The notes: generated by a model from the sequence alone, not told the origin. Positions 1 through 5,695 are shown, counted from the stretch's first letter. The stretch: 6,338 nucleotides of DNA from an uncultured Clostridia bacterium (GCA_937889655.1 CALBZG010000091.1:1-6338), one strand, 5' to 3'. Made by a program: numbers and translations.

Positions 1-46
1 AGATATCCACTCGTGACTGGAGTTCAGACGTGTGCTCTTCCGATCT
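1..46. other. Illumina TruSeq adapter remnant (assembly artefact)
   Basis: Bases 13-46 match the Illumina multiplexing read-2 adapter exactly, ending in the familiar GCTCTTCCGATCT at the ligation point. Bases 1-4 match the last bases of the P7 oligo. Bases 5-12 lie in the index position; read on the other strand they give GAGTGGAT, which I recall as TruSeq LT index 23 (GAGTGG) plus its two trailing bases. This stretch is library construct, not genome. The genuine insert begins at base 47. Any start codon called here, such as the GTG at 32, is spurious. Confidence 0.97.
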
Positions 47-469
47 AGGCTGTCGGACAAATTTTCTCCATATAAACTATCATCCTTCGGTATGGGCCTT
101 TGCGCCGCAGGATTGATGTTTTTTGTTTTTATCCACCAGGACTACCCTGTCTGGATGATAATCATCGGCCTCATTGTGACTGGTCTGGGTTTCGGTTTTT
201 TTACCACGCCCAACACCAATGCGATTATGGCTCTGGTAGAGAAAAAAGATTATGGAGTTGCATCCTCGATACTGACCACCATGCGGTCCGTAGGCCATGC
301 GTCCAGTATGGCTCTGGTAACCATCATCGTGGGATTATATATGGGAGACAGCGCGTTGTCAGAAGCGGATCCGGCAGTTCTTGTACAGACACTGCGGACC
401 ACATTTACGATATGCATCTATGTTTGCGTCTGCGGTGTATTCTTCTCTCTTGCGAGAGGGAAAAGATAG
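47..469 (+). CDS. MFS drug-efflux-type transporter, C-terminal fragment
   Basis: This is the C-terminal part (about 140 residues) of a major facilitator superfamily permease, a proton-coupled membrane exporter. The reading frame is open from the first genomic base (47, codon AGG) to the TAG at 467-469. The true start lies outside the contig. A GTG at 32 gives an apparent complete ORF, but its first five residues are translated adapter. The sequence opens with RLSDKF, a typical MFS cytoplasmic-loop motif. Three or four hydrophobic helices follow: one around GLCAAGLMFFVFI, one around MIIIGLIVTGLGFGFF running into TTPNTNAIM, one around MALVTIIVGLYMG, and a last helix near the C terminus. The GxGFGFFTTPNTNAIM segment, followed by a small soluble stretch with a GVASS motif, resembles the DHA2 (EmrB/QacA, 14-helix) group. 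The substrate cannot be inferred. The gene is convergent with fba and ends 7 bases before a strong terminator. Confidence 0.85.
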   Translation, partial: RLSDKFSPYKLSSFGMGLCAAGLMFFVFIHQDYPVWMIIIGLIVTGLGFGFFTTPNTNAIMALVEKKDYGVASSILTTMRSVGHASSMALVTIIVGLYMGDSALSEADPAVLVQTLRTTFTICIYVCVCGVFFSLARGKR

Positions 470-476
470 ACACTTA

Positions 477-510
477 AAAAGCCGGTTTGCTGATCAGCAA
501 ACCGGCTTTT
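477..510. terminator. Bidirectional intrinsic terminator between MFS gene and fba
   Basis: A perfect 34-base inverted repeat. The stem arms are GCCGGTTTGC (481-490) and GCAAACCGGC (497-506), with TGATCA at the tip (itself palindromic). The stem is flanked by AAAA on the left and TTTT on the right. Because both flanks supply a U-tract on the respective transcript, it can end the rightward MFS transcript (stop at 469) and the leftward fba transcript (stop at 578). Confidence 0.93.
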
Positions 511-577
511 CGATTTAACCACATATAGGATAATATTTTATTTGAATTATTTGAAGCATTAGGCACATTAATTAGGC

Positions 578-1507
578 TTATATTTTATTCGATGCATTGA
601 GGACATTTTTGATTTTATGCTGAACCATTCTTTGAATGGCGTCTCTTCCAGGTCCCAGATATTTTCTTGGGTCAAATTCTTCGGGACTCTCAGCCAGAAC
701 ACGCCGGACCTCGGCGGTCATAGCCAGTCTAAGGTCCGTGTCGATGTTGACTTTGCAAATGCCATACTTCGTGGCTTCTTTGATCATTTCTTCCGGTACT
801 CCCTGGGCGCCGGGGATGATCCCGCCATATTTATTGCAGAGGGCAACGAACTCCGGCAGGACTGTGGACGCACCGTGGAGAACCAACGGCGTTTCCGGAA
901 TAAGTTTGTTGATCTCCTTCAATCTCTCGAAGTCAAGATATGGATCGCCTTTGAACTTATAGGCGCCATGGCTCGTGCCGATAGCGATGGCCAATGAATC
1001 CACTCCGGTCTTATGAACAAATTCGGCTGCTTCATGGGGATCCGTGAATTTGGCAGAGCGCGCATCAACGCTGATATTGTCTTCAACTCCGGCGAGCTTG
1101 CCAAGCTCAGCCTCAACGGAGACACCCTTTGCATGGGCATACTCCACTACCTGCTTTGTGAGAGCGATGTTCTCTTCAAAACTATGTTTGCTGCCGTCGA
1201 TCATGACGGAAGTAAAACCGTCATCCACGCACTTTTTACATATTTCAAAATCCTCGCCATGGTCAAGATGTAAAACGATGTCCAGGCCTGTGTCTATTAT
1301 GGCTGCTTCAACCAGCTTCGTTAGATATGCCGGGCGGGCGTATTTCCTGGCTCCCGCAGATACCTGCAGAATAAGCGGCGCATTTTCAAGCTTTGCCGCA
1401 TCCACGATGCCCTGAATGATTTCCATGTTGTTTACATTGAATGCGCCAACCGCATAATCGCTTTTCAGCGCTTTCGCAAACATTGCATTGGTTGTAACTA
1501 GTGCCAT
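578..1507 (-). CDS. fba: Class II fructose-bisphosphate aldolase
   Basis: This is a cytosolic glycolytic/gluconeogenic enzyme that reversibly cleaves fructose 1,6-bisphosphate into dihydroxyacetone phosphate and glyceraldehyde 3-phosphate using a divalent metal (Zn). The 309-residue length and motifs fit the shorter Gram-positive-type class II family. Visible active-site elements are LDHG at 81-84 (D82 the proposed catalytic acid/base, H83 a metal ligand), VEAELG at 131-136, GTSHG at 177-181 (H180 metal ligand), LHGAST at 210-215 (H211 metal ligand, then the phosphate-binding loop) and NIDTD at 254-258. The ATG at 1507-1505 is set by a strong AAGGAGG (1521-1515 on this strand) 7 bases upstream. 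The gene lies 131 bases downstream of the MltG-like gene on the same strand with no hairpin terminator between, so read-through is possible. I see no convincing own promoter in the AT-rich gap. The transcript ends at the shared terminator. Confidence 0.97.
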   Translation of the reverse strand: MALVTTNAMFAKALKSDYAVGAFNVNNMEIIQGIVDAAKLENAPLILQVSAGARKYARPAYLTKLVEAAIIDTGLDIVLHLDHGEDFEICKKCVDDGFTSVMIDGSKHSFEENIALTKQVVEYAHAKGVSVEAELGKLAGVEDNISVDARSAKFTDPHEAAEFVHKTGVDSLAIAIGTSHGAYKFKGDPYLDFERLKEINKLIPETPLVLHGASTVLPEFVALCNKYGGIIPGAQGVPEEMIKEATKYGICKVNIDTDLRLAMTAEVRRVLAESPEEFDPRKYLGPGRDAIQRMVQHKIKNVLNASNKI

Positions 1508-1638
1508 AGCCGAACCTCCTTCGATTAACTAAGATCATGATGCTGAATAAATTAAATAAAACTAATGACGAATCAAATTCGAATTGATGATAAACTAATA
1601 AAGAATTAAAAATGAACACATTAGAAGCCAACAGAAGT

Positions 1639-2100
1639 TCACTGACCGGGTTTGGTTAAAATATTCATAACTTCTTCCGGCGTTGAATCTGATGGCATAA
1701 CAAAATTGCCGGCCCTGATTTTTGTTGTGATGCCCATTTCATTCGCAAGCTTGACGAATTCTTCTGCAGACCGGAAAAGACCTATATCGGCAAACTTGCC
1801 TCCGATAGACTGGAGAGACTCGCCGGATTCGATATAGACCGAATACATGACCACTGCCTCCGGGGTAGTTGCCGGCTGTTCAGGAGCAGGCGCTTCTGCT
1901 TCAGGCTCCTCGGTGGACGGCTCTTCAACTGAAGGCTCCTCTTCCAATTCGGATTGCTGGCCATTGGCTGCGATCAGCTTCGATGGATAATCCATGATAG
2001 CGTCAATGCGATTCCATATCAGAAAGCTGGCTATTGCAAGGATGGCCAATATAATAACAATATCATTTTTGTTGTAGAAAATGTCTTTGATTTTATTCAT
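1639..2100 (-). CDS. Membrane-anchored MltG/YceG-like protein lacking the catalytic domain
   Basis: A 153-residue protein with three parts. The N terminus is short and basic, followed by one transmembrane helix (about residues 13-31) that probably leaves the rest outside. A linker rich in Glu, Pro, Ala and Thr runs over about residues 50-82. The C-terminal globular segment (about 85-150) contains YIESGESLQSIG, a central helix region, then KIRAGNFVMP and PEEVMNIL. That pattern resembles the LysM-like substrate-recognition region at the start of MltG/YceG endolytic murein transglycosylases. Full MltG is more than twice this length and carries a following catalytic domain, which is absent here, so a binding or cell-wall-associated role is an inference. 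The ATG at 2100 is supported by AGGAG (2110-2106) 5 bases upstream and by a promoter at 2162-2134. It is divergent from the rluA-family gene. Confidence 0.75.
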   Translation of the reverse strand: MNKIKDIFYNKNDIVIILAILAIASFLIWNRIDAIMDYPSKLIAANGQQSELEEEPSVEEPSTEEPEAEAPAPEQPATTPEAVVMYSVYIESGESLQSIGGKFADIGLFRSAEEFVKLANEMGITTKIRAGNFVMPSDSTPEEVMNILTKPGQ

Positions 2101-2133
2101 ATAATCTCCTGCGGTGATCCCGCTTACATGCTA

Positions 2134-2162
2134 AATATACCATAGCTTTGACGGTGTTTCAA
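2134..2162 (-). promoter_or_regulatory. Sigma-A-type promoter for the MltG-like gene (and possibly fba)
   Basis: On the minus strand TTGAAA (2162-2157) is separated by exactly 17 bases from TATATT (2139-2134), a near-consensus vegetative promoter. Transcription would start near 2127, giving a leader of about 26 bases before the ATG at 2100. The leader contains a small hairpin, GCGG (2123-2120) and CCGC (2114-2111), immediately before the AGGAG ribosome binding site. Confidence 0.7.
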
Positions 2163-2198
2163 CGGCTTTCGTTCCTTGAGACTTTCGTCGATTTTAAA

Positions 2199-2227
2199 TT
2201 GTTTTACGATTTAAGTTGTAGTATAAT
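2199..2227 (+). promoter_or_regulatory. Sigma-A-type promoter of the rluA-lepB-smpB operon
   Basis: TTGTTT (2199-2204), a 17-base spacer, then a perfect TATAAT (2222-2227). The expected transcription start is about 2233-2236, and the first codon of the pseudouridine synthase is at 2236. The mRNA would therefore have essentially no 5' leader, and there is no Shine-Dalgarno sequence upstream of that ATG. Confidence 0.75.
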
Positions 2228-2235
2228 AAATCGGT

Positions 2236-3222
2236 ATGGTAAAAATAACAATAACAAAAAATGAAGAAAACCAACGGTTAGACCGTTTTCTTAAAAAATA
2301 CCTGAAAAACGCACCGCTGAGCTATATCTACAAAGTGATCCGAAAAGACCTGAAGGTCAACGGAAAACGTGTTAGAGAAGACAGCGTGCTTTGTGATGGC
2401 GACGAAATTACTTTGTATATGGACCAGGAAGAACTGGACGGATACTTGAAATCAAAGACGGTTTCAAAAGGACGAAAGCAATTTAAGGTCGCATATGAAG
2501 ATCACAATATCATCATAGTCGAAAAACCCTTCGGCCTATTGACTCACGGAGACTCTATAGAAAAGAAAAACACTTTGACAAACCAGGTGCAGGGCTATCT
2601 AATGGCCAAAGGTGAATATGACCCGGCAGGGGAAAAGACCTTTGTTCCTTCCCCCGCCAACAGGCTTGATAGAAATACCACCGGTCTGGTTATTTTCGGC
2701 AAAAATGCCGCTGCACTGTCCGCCTTGAACAAGATGATCCGGGAACGTGATTATGTTAGCAAGTTTTATCTTACCATCGTATCGGGGGAACTTAAAAAGC
2801 CAATGATCCTCAAGGATCTGATGGAGAAAGATACAGATATCAACAAAGTAACCGTGCGCCCGATCAATGCTGCAGGAGCAAAGGGAAAAGTCATGGAGAC
2901 CATGGTTGATCCCGTTGTTGTTGGGAGGGGATATACTTTAGTGGAAGTCAAGCTGGTCACCGGCCGAACCCATCAGATAAGAGCCCATCTGGCAAAGATC
3001 GGATATCCTGTTATTGGCGACTCTAAATATGGAAAGCCCGCAGTCAACAAAGAAATGGAACACAAATATGGCCTGACGACCCAACTATTGCATGCAGAAA
3101 GGCTTACGTTTGAAAATGGCGCCGAGCCGCTTCAATATTTGAAGGGGAAAGAAGTCTCTGCGGATTTACCGGAAGACTTTGAAAAAATTAAAAACGACAT
3201 TTTCCCAAAGGGCGGCAAATAG
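2236..3222 (+). CDS. RluA-family 23S rRNA/tRNA pseudouridine synthase
   Basis: This enzyme isomerises specific uridines in structured RNA to pseudouridine. The 328-residue protein starts with an S4-type RNA-binding domain (about 12-70: RLDRFLKKYL, then KDLKVNGKRV and GDEI). The RluA catalytic domain follows: IIIVEKPFGLLTH (92-104), the signature NRLDRNTTGL (142-151) with catalytic D145, GRTHQIRAHL (243-252), and LLHA (284-287). This architecture is that of RluC/RluD-type enzymes; the exact target site cannot be told from sequence alone. The ATG at 2236 is chosen because the S4 fold begins within a dozen residues of it. No ribosome binding site precedes it and the promoter's -10 box ends only 8 bases upstream, so leaderless translation is likely. 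The gene heads an operon: its TAG ends one base before the next ATG. Confidence 0.93.
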   Translation: MVKITITKNEENQRLDRFLKKYLKNAPLSYIYKVIRKDLKVNGKRVREDSVLCDGDEITLYMDQEELDGYLKSKTVSKGRKQFKVAYEDHNIIIVEKPFGLLTHGDSIEKKNTLTNQVQGYLMAKGEYDPAGEKTFVPSPANRLDRNTTGLVIFGKNAAALSALNKMIRERDYVSKFYLTIVSGELKKPMILKDLMEKDTDINKVTVRPINAAGAKGKVMETMVDPVVVGRGYTLVEVKLVTGRTHQIRAHLAKIGYPVIGDSKYGKPAVNKEMEHKYGLTTQLLHAERLTFENGAEPLQYLKGKEVSADLPEDFEKIKNDIFPKGGK

Positions 3223-3223
3223 A

Positions 3224-3754
3224 ATGAATGCAAGCGGCGGCAGTCAACCCTGGAAAATCAAATATCGGCCTTATCTATATGCTATGGCTGCTGCATTTAT
3301 TACTACGATGCTTGTAGCTCCAGAGACCATTGAAGGAGATTCGATGGAGCCGACTCTTTCGGGAGGGCAGGTCATTATCTTGTCAAAAGAAGACTATTCC
3401 GAAAAGCGAGGCGCTCCAGAGCTGGATGATATCGTGGTATTAGATAAAATCCATACAATGGAATTCAGGCTTAAAAGCAATTCCCAAAACGACAACGCTG
3501 TACTGCGGGTGGCAGGACTGCCAGGGGAAACCATCGCTTCGCAGGAGCTTCTAGGAGAATATTCCGGACCTGTTGACCTGGCAGAAAATCAGGTCTGGCT
3601 GGTCTGCGACAACATTCCGAAAGCCGCTGCGGCAGAAGATCTCTATGGACCTTATCTTGACTCCAGAACCATGGGGCCGGTTGATATGAAACAAATTCGC
3701 GGCAAGGCACGTTTGATCGTCTGGCCGATTTCAGATATTGGGAGGATCAGGTAA
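3224..3754 (+). CDS. Degenerate signal peptidase I paralogue (catalytic lysine missing)
   Basis: A 176-residue member of the type I signal peptidase (S26) family with one N-terminal membrane helix (about 14-32) followed at once by the serine box GDSMEPTL (38-45, S40 in the nucleophile position). The other family boxes are altered. The lysine box, normally KRxxGLPGD, reads LRVAGLPGE (94-102), with Leu94 where the general-base lysine belongs. The GD of the preceding box reads DDIVV (68-72). The GDN of the last box is CDN (128-130), although LDSR (145-148) and a following glycine remain. The protein is full length and in frame, so it has not simply decayed. Without the lysine, normal Ser-Lys dyad catalysis is not expected; a regulatory, chaperoning or partner role is inference. 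The ATG at 3224 is preferred over a TTG at 3179 that overlaps the upstream gene; AAAGGGCGG (3207-3215) precedes it. The TAA overlaps the next ATG by one base. Confidence 0.88.
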   Translation: MNASGGSQPWKIKYRPYLYAMAAAFITTMLVAPETIEGDSMEPTLSGGQVIILSKEDYSEKRGAPELDDIVVLDKIHTMEFRLKSNSQNDNAVLRVAGLPGETIASQELLGEYSGPVDLAENQVWLVCDNIPKAAAAEDLYGPYLDSRTMGPVDMKQIRGKARLIVWPISDIGRIR

Positions 3755-4269
3755 TGAAAGAACTGCTCAAGGACATAGCAGTCGCTATAGCCATCGCATT
3801 AATAATAATTCAGTTTATTAAACCGACGATCATAAAGGAAAGCTCCATGGAGCCTACATTATACGCCAACGACTATATTTTTCTCAGCAAGCAAGCCTAC
3901 AATCTGTTTGGCGATCCGGAATACGGGGATATCATCGTATTCCATTCCGATATCGAGAACAAGGCGGGCGGCGGCAACAAGGATCTGATCAAGCGCATCA
4001 TCGGATTGCCGGGGGATAAAATCAGTGTTTCTGACGGGGTCGTATATCGGAACGGGGAAGCATTGGTGGAAGATTATACGATGGAAGGCTTCACGACAGG
4101 CGAAGTGGCGGAAATGGTCGTGCCTGAGGGCGAAATGTTCGTGATGGGGGACAACCGAACAGTGAGTCTGGATTCGAGGAGCGAGGAAGTCGGATGTGTC
4201 GACATGGAGGAAATACTGGGCAAAGCGGTGTTCCGGCTTTATCCCTTTGATAAAATCGGAAGATTATAA
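3754..4269 (+). CDS. lepB: Signal peptidase I
   Basis: This membrane serine protease removes signal peptides from exported preproteins on the outer face of the cytoplasmic membrane. It has 171 residues, the compact Gram-positive size. One N-terminal transmembrane helix (about 7-22) leads into SSMEPTL (30-36) with nucleophile S31. The box YGDIIVF is at 57-63, the lysine box KRIIGLPGD at 80-88 supplies general-base K80, and GDNRTVSLDSR at 132-142 completes the conserved core. All dyad residues are present, unlike the upstream paralogue. The ATG at 3754 shares one base with the upstream stop codon (TAATG). GGAGG at 3741-3745 lies 8 bases before it, which suggests translational coupling of the two signal peptidases. 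smpB follows after 18 bases. Confidence 0.96.
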   Translation: MKELLKDIAVAIAIALIIIQFIKPTIIKESSMEPTLYANDYIFLSKQAYNLFGDPEYGDIIVFHSDIENKAGGGNKDLIKRIIGLPGDKISVSDGVVYRNGEALVEDYTMEGFTTGEVAEMVVPEGEMFVMGDNRTVSLDSRSEEVGCVDMEEILGKAVFRLYPFDKIGRL

Positions 4270-4287
4270 ACGGAAAGCATAGGAGAC

Positions 4288-4746
4288 ATGAAACAGCAAA
4301 GAAATATCGCGGCCAATAAAAAGGCCAGACATGATTATTTCATAGAGGATACATATGAAGCCGGGATCGTTCTGACCGGCACGGAGATCAAATCTATACG
4401 GAGCGGCAAGGCCAGCATCAAGGAGAGCTTTGCGAAGATCGAAAATGGAGAACTGATCATTTATGGGATGCATATAAGCCCTTACGAGCAGGGGAACAGA
4501 TTCAATGTGGATCCTTTGAGGCCAAGAAAACTATTGCTGCACAAGCAGGAGATCCGGAAACTGATCGGACTGACTACGCAAAAGGGTCTGACTCTGGTGC
4601 CGCTGAATCTTTATATCAATAAAGAAGGCAAAGCCAAGCTGGAGATCGCTGTGGCAAGGGGCAAAAAGTTGTACGACAAGAGAGAAGATTTAGCCAGGAA
4701 AGATGCTGACAGAAAAATGCAGCAGGCAGTAAAAAAGTGGAAATAG
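4288..4746 (+). CDS. smpB: SsrA-binding protein SmpB
   Basis: SmpB binds the tRNA-like domain of tmRNA and delivers it to stalled ribosomes, substituting for the codon-anticodon interaction during trans-translation. The 152-residue protein matches the usual family length. The N-terminal hallmark NKKARHDYFIEDTYEAG (10-26) runs into LTGTEIKSIR. The central oligonucleotide-binding barrel includes HISPYEQGNRFN, and the C-terminal part carries GKKLYDKRED followed by a Lys/Arg-rich tail that inserts into the ribosomal mRNA channel. The ATG at 4288 follows AGGAG (4281-4285) with only two bases between, an unusually short spacing, but the family N terminus supports this start. The gene is last in the operon, and its RNA partner ssrA begins 132 bases downstream. 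There is no strong terminator between them, so some read-through into ssrA is possible. Confidence 0.97.
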   Translation: MKQQRNIAANKKARHDYFIEDTYEAGIVLTGTEIKSIRSGKASIKESFAKIENGELIIYGMHISPYEQGNRFNVDPLRPRKLLLHKQEIRKLIGLTTQKGLTLVPLNLYINKEGKAKLEIAVARGKKLYDKREDLARKDADRKMQQAVKKWK

Positions 4747-4810
4747 ATAAAATCGGATTCTTTAGGCGTCACAAGTAAAAGAATTGTAATATATTAATTA
4801 CGGAAATATA

Positions 4811-4839
4811 ATGACAAATTTGCTGTTTTGCTGTATAAT
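4811..4839 (+). promoter_or_regulatory. Promoter of ssrA
   Basis: ATGACA (4811-4816, five of six consensus -35 bases), a 17-base spacer and a perfect TATAAT (4834-4839). A start near 4846 would give a precursor with about 33 extra 5' bases, removed to the mature 5' end at 4879, normally by RNase P. Confidence 0.78.
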
Positions 4840-4878
4840 CGAGTTATCTAAGAGGATGCACGATACCGTTAATTATAT

Positions 4879-5249
4879 GGGGGTGTAAAGGTTTCGACGG
4901 GGGTGTAGAACTAAGATAAGCGAGTCGCAGTTTGCCAAGTCTGCGTTAAAAATGGCACGTTAAATATAAACGCTAAAAATAATAACAATTACGCATTCGC
5001 AGCATAGCTGCCAGCCGCTTTAGCGGCGCGTCGTCGGCTCGGATTCACCTGTAGGTCCGAATCCCGGCGTCATGATACAGGAAAACTCTGTGTGATCTCC
5101 CGGTAGCACAGGGGAACTACGGGATAGGAAATGGTTTAGCCTGCCGAATTGGCGATCTCGTTTCCGAAACAACAAACAATCGGCTGCACTCGGAGAAATT
5201 CTTACGGAAATGCTTTCGGACGTGGGTTCGACTCCCACCACCTTCACCA
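4879..5249 (+). ncRNA. ssrA: Transfer-messenger RNA (tmRNA)
   Basis: A 371-base one-piece tmRNA that rescues stalled ribosomes with SmpB and tags the unfinished protein for proteolysis. The 5' GGGGGTG (4879-4885) pairs with CACCTTC (5239-5245) to form the 7-bp acceptor stem with two G-U pairs. Discriminator A5246 and an encoded CCA (5247-5249) follow. The D-arm-like segment AAAGGTTTCGACGGG starts near 4887, and the T arm is GTGGG-TTCGACT-CCCAC (5222-5238). Pseudoknot PK1 can be read directly: CGCAG (4926-4930) pairs with CTGCG (4941-4945), while loop TGCCA (4933-4937) pairs with TGGCA (4953-4957). The tag reading frame begins 14 bases later. A hairpin GCCGC-TTTA-GCGGC follows the tag stop. 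Antisense ORFs over this gene are artefacts. Downstream DNA changes character, consistent with ssrA serving as an integration target. Confidence 0.97.
4972..5007 (+). other. tmRNA tag-peptide reading frame
   Basis: From resume codon GCT (4972) to TAG (5005-5007) the frame encodes AKNNNNYAFAA, preceded in the finished tag by the alanine carried on tmRNA. The Asn-rich middle and hydrophobic AA end fit ssrA degradation tags recognised by ClpXP-type proteases. The penultimate triplet is FAA rather than the commoner LAA. The resume codon is assigned from its distance after PK1 and from the length and ending of the peptide, not from experiment. Confidence 0.85.
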
Positions 5250-5344
5250 AAAGTAATACCATCAATTGATAAAAAGTATTTGTGGCAATACCCATAATAT
5301 TTCCGTTTGGAAAAGATATGCTTCTTTTTAAGAAAGGAAAATTT

Positions 5345-5380
5345 ATGGTTCCTGCACAAAAACTCACGCTTCACTACTGA
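5345..5380 (+). other. Possible 11-codon ORF running into the terminator
   Basis: An AAGGA (5334-5338) lies 6 bases before an ATG at 5345. The frame encodes MVPAQKLTLHY and stops at TGA (5378-5380), inside the downstream terminator stem. It could be a leader peptide, the leftover 5' end of a gene lost by rearrangement, or chance. No homology is claimed. Confidence 0.2.
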
Positions 5381-5393
5381 AGCGTGTTTTTTT
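5365..5393 (+). terminator. Intrinsic terminator downstream of ssrA
   Basis: A perfect 9-bp stem, CACGCTTCA (5365-5373) and TGAAGCGTG (5378-5386), with loop CTAC, is followed by seven T (5387-5393). It lies 115 bases after the ssrA CCA end and probably ends the ssrA transcript. The intervening 115 bases are AT-rich and hold a 10-base palindrome, ATCAATTGAT (5261-5270), and the short ORF at 5345. Confidence 0.93.
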
Positions 5394-5414
5394 GTTGTAA
5401 AAAAGCTAAATATA

Positions 5415-5443
5415 TTGAATAAATAGAATCGTTGCCGTAATAT
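5415..5443 (+). promoter_or_regulatory. Candidate promoter upstream of the SIR2 gene
   Basis: TTGAAT (5415-5420), a 17-base spacer and TAATAT (5438-5443). Spacing is ideal and four of six bases match in each box, but in AT-rich DNA such matches arise by chance. If used, the SIR2 mRNA would carry a leader of about 245 bases. I see no better-spaced promoter nearer the gene. Confidence 0.35.
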
Positions 5444-5541
5444 GTAAATAGATGGAATAATAAGGAGGCTACTGGGTTAATGCAAATGTATTGCCTTTTT
5501 TTATGAATTTTTAAGCGAAGACATAACTATAAGATTTTTTA

Positions 5542-5634
5542 ATGTCTAAAAGAAACAGATCATCCAGGAAGGGTTTAGCTAAAATGGGAAGTCAGATTAA
5601 TATGCTTCTAGGAAATTTGAACAGGCGTGCATAA
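5542..5634 (+). CDS. Possible 30-residue basic small protein
   Basis: The frame runs from ATG 5542 to TAA 5632-5634. The product begins MSKRNRSSRKG and has eight Lys/Arg among 30 residues and no acidic residue. No Shine-Dalgarno precedes the ATG. I do not recognise it. It may be chance, a small nucleic-acid-binding peptide, or a gene remnant at an island edge. It ends 61 bases before the SIR2 start. Confidence 0.15.
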   Translation: MSKRNRSSRKGLAKMGSQINMLLGNLNRRA

Positions 5635-5695
5635 TGATAATCTATAAAAAGCGTAGGTATTACTAAAGTGATAAACATAGAAATGAGGGTTACTA

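Larger units (their letters stand above)
5394..5695. other. AT-rich intergenic stretch between ssrA terminator and SIR2 gene
   Basis: About 300 bases with no convincing protein gene. It contains a candidate promoter (5415-5443), an isolated strong Shine-Dalgarno AAGGAGG (5462-5468) followed by only an 8-codon ORF (5480-5506), a T-run after a possible hairpin (about 5500), and a 30-codon basic ORF (5542-5634). No integrase, tRNA or obvious att repeat is visible. The composition is lower in GC than the operon upstream. It is most simply read as the accessory-side boundary or leader of the SIR2 gene. Confidence 0.6.

Noticed and set aside
32..46. GTG start at 32 making the MFS fragment look like a complete 145-residue gene
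   Set aside because: The start and first five codons are Illumina adapter. A 145-residue complete MFS protein would also lack most of the transporter.
617..1415. Plus-strand ORFs of 86-126 residues opposite fba
   Set aside because: Shadows of the conserved aldolase on the other strand; no family features.
3179..3223. TTG start at 3179 extending the first signal peptidase by 15 residues
   Set aside because: It would overlap the pseudouridine synthase by 44 bases, has no good ribosome binding site and adds residues unlike the family. ATG 3224 fits better.
4786..4801. GTAAT-ATATTA-ATTAC inverted repeat after smpB as a terminator
   Set aside because: The stem is only 5 bp, AT-rich and has no T-tract; not a convincing terminator.
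5020..5374. Two minus-strand ORFs across ssrA, one containing GGGSRTH
   Set aside because: GGSRTH-like peptides are the standard false translation antisense to T arms of tRNA/tmRNA. The region is fully explained by ssrA and its flank.
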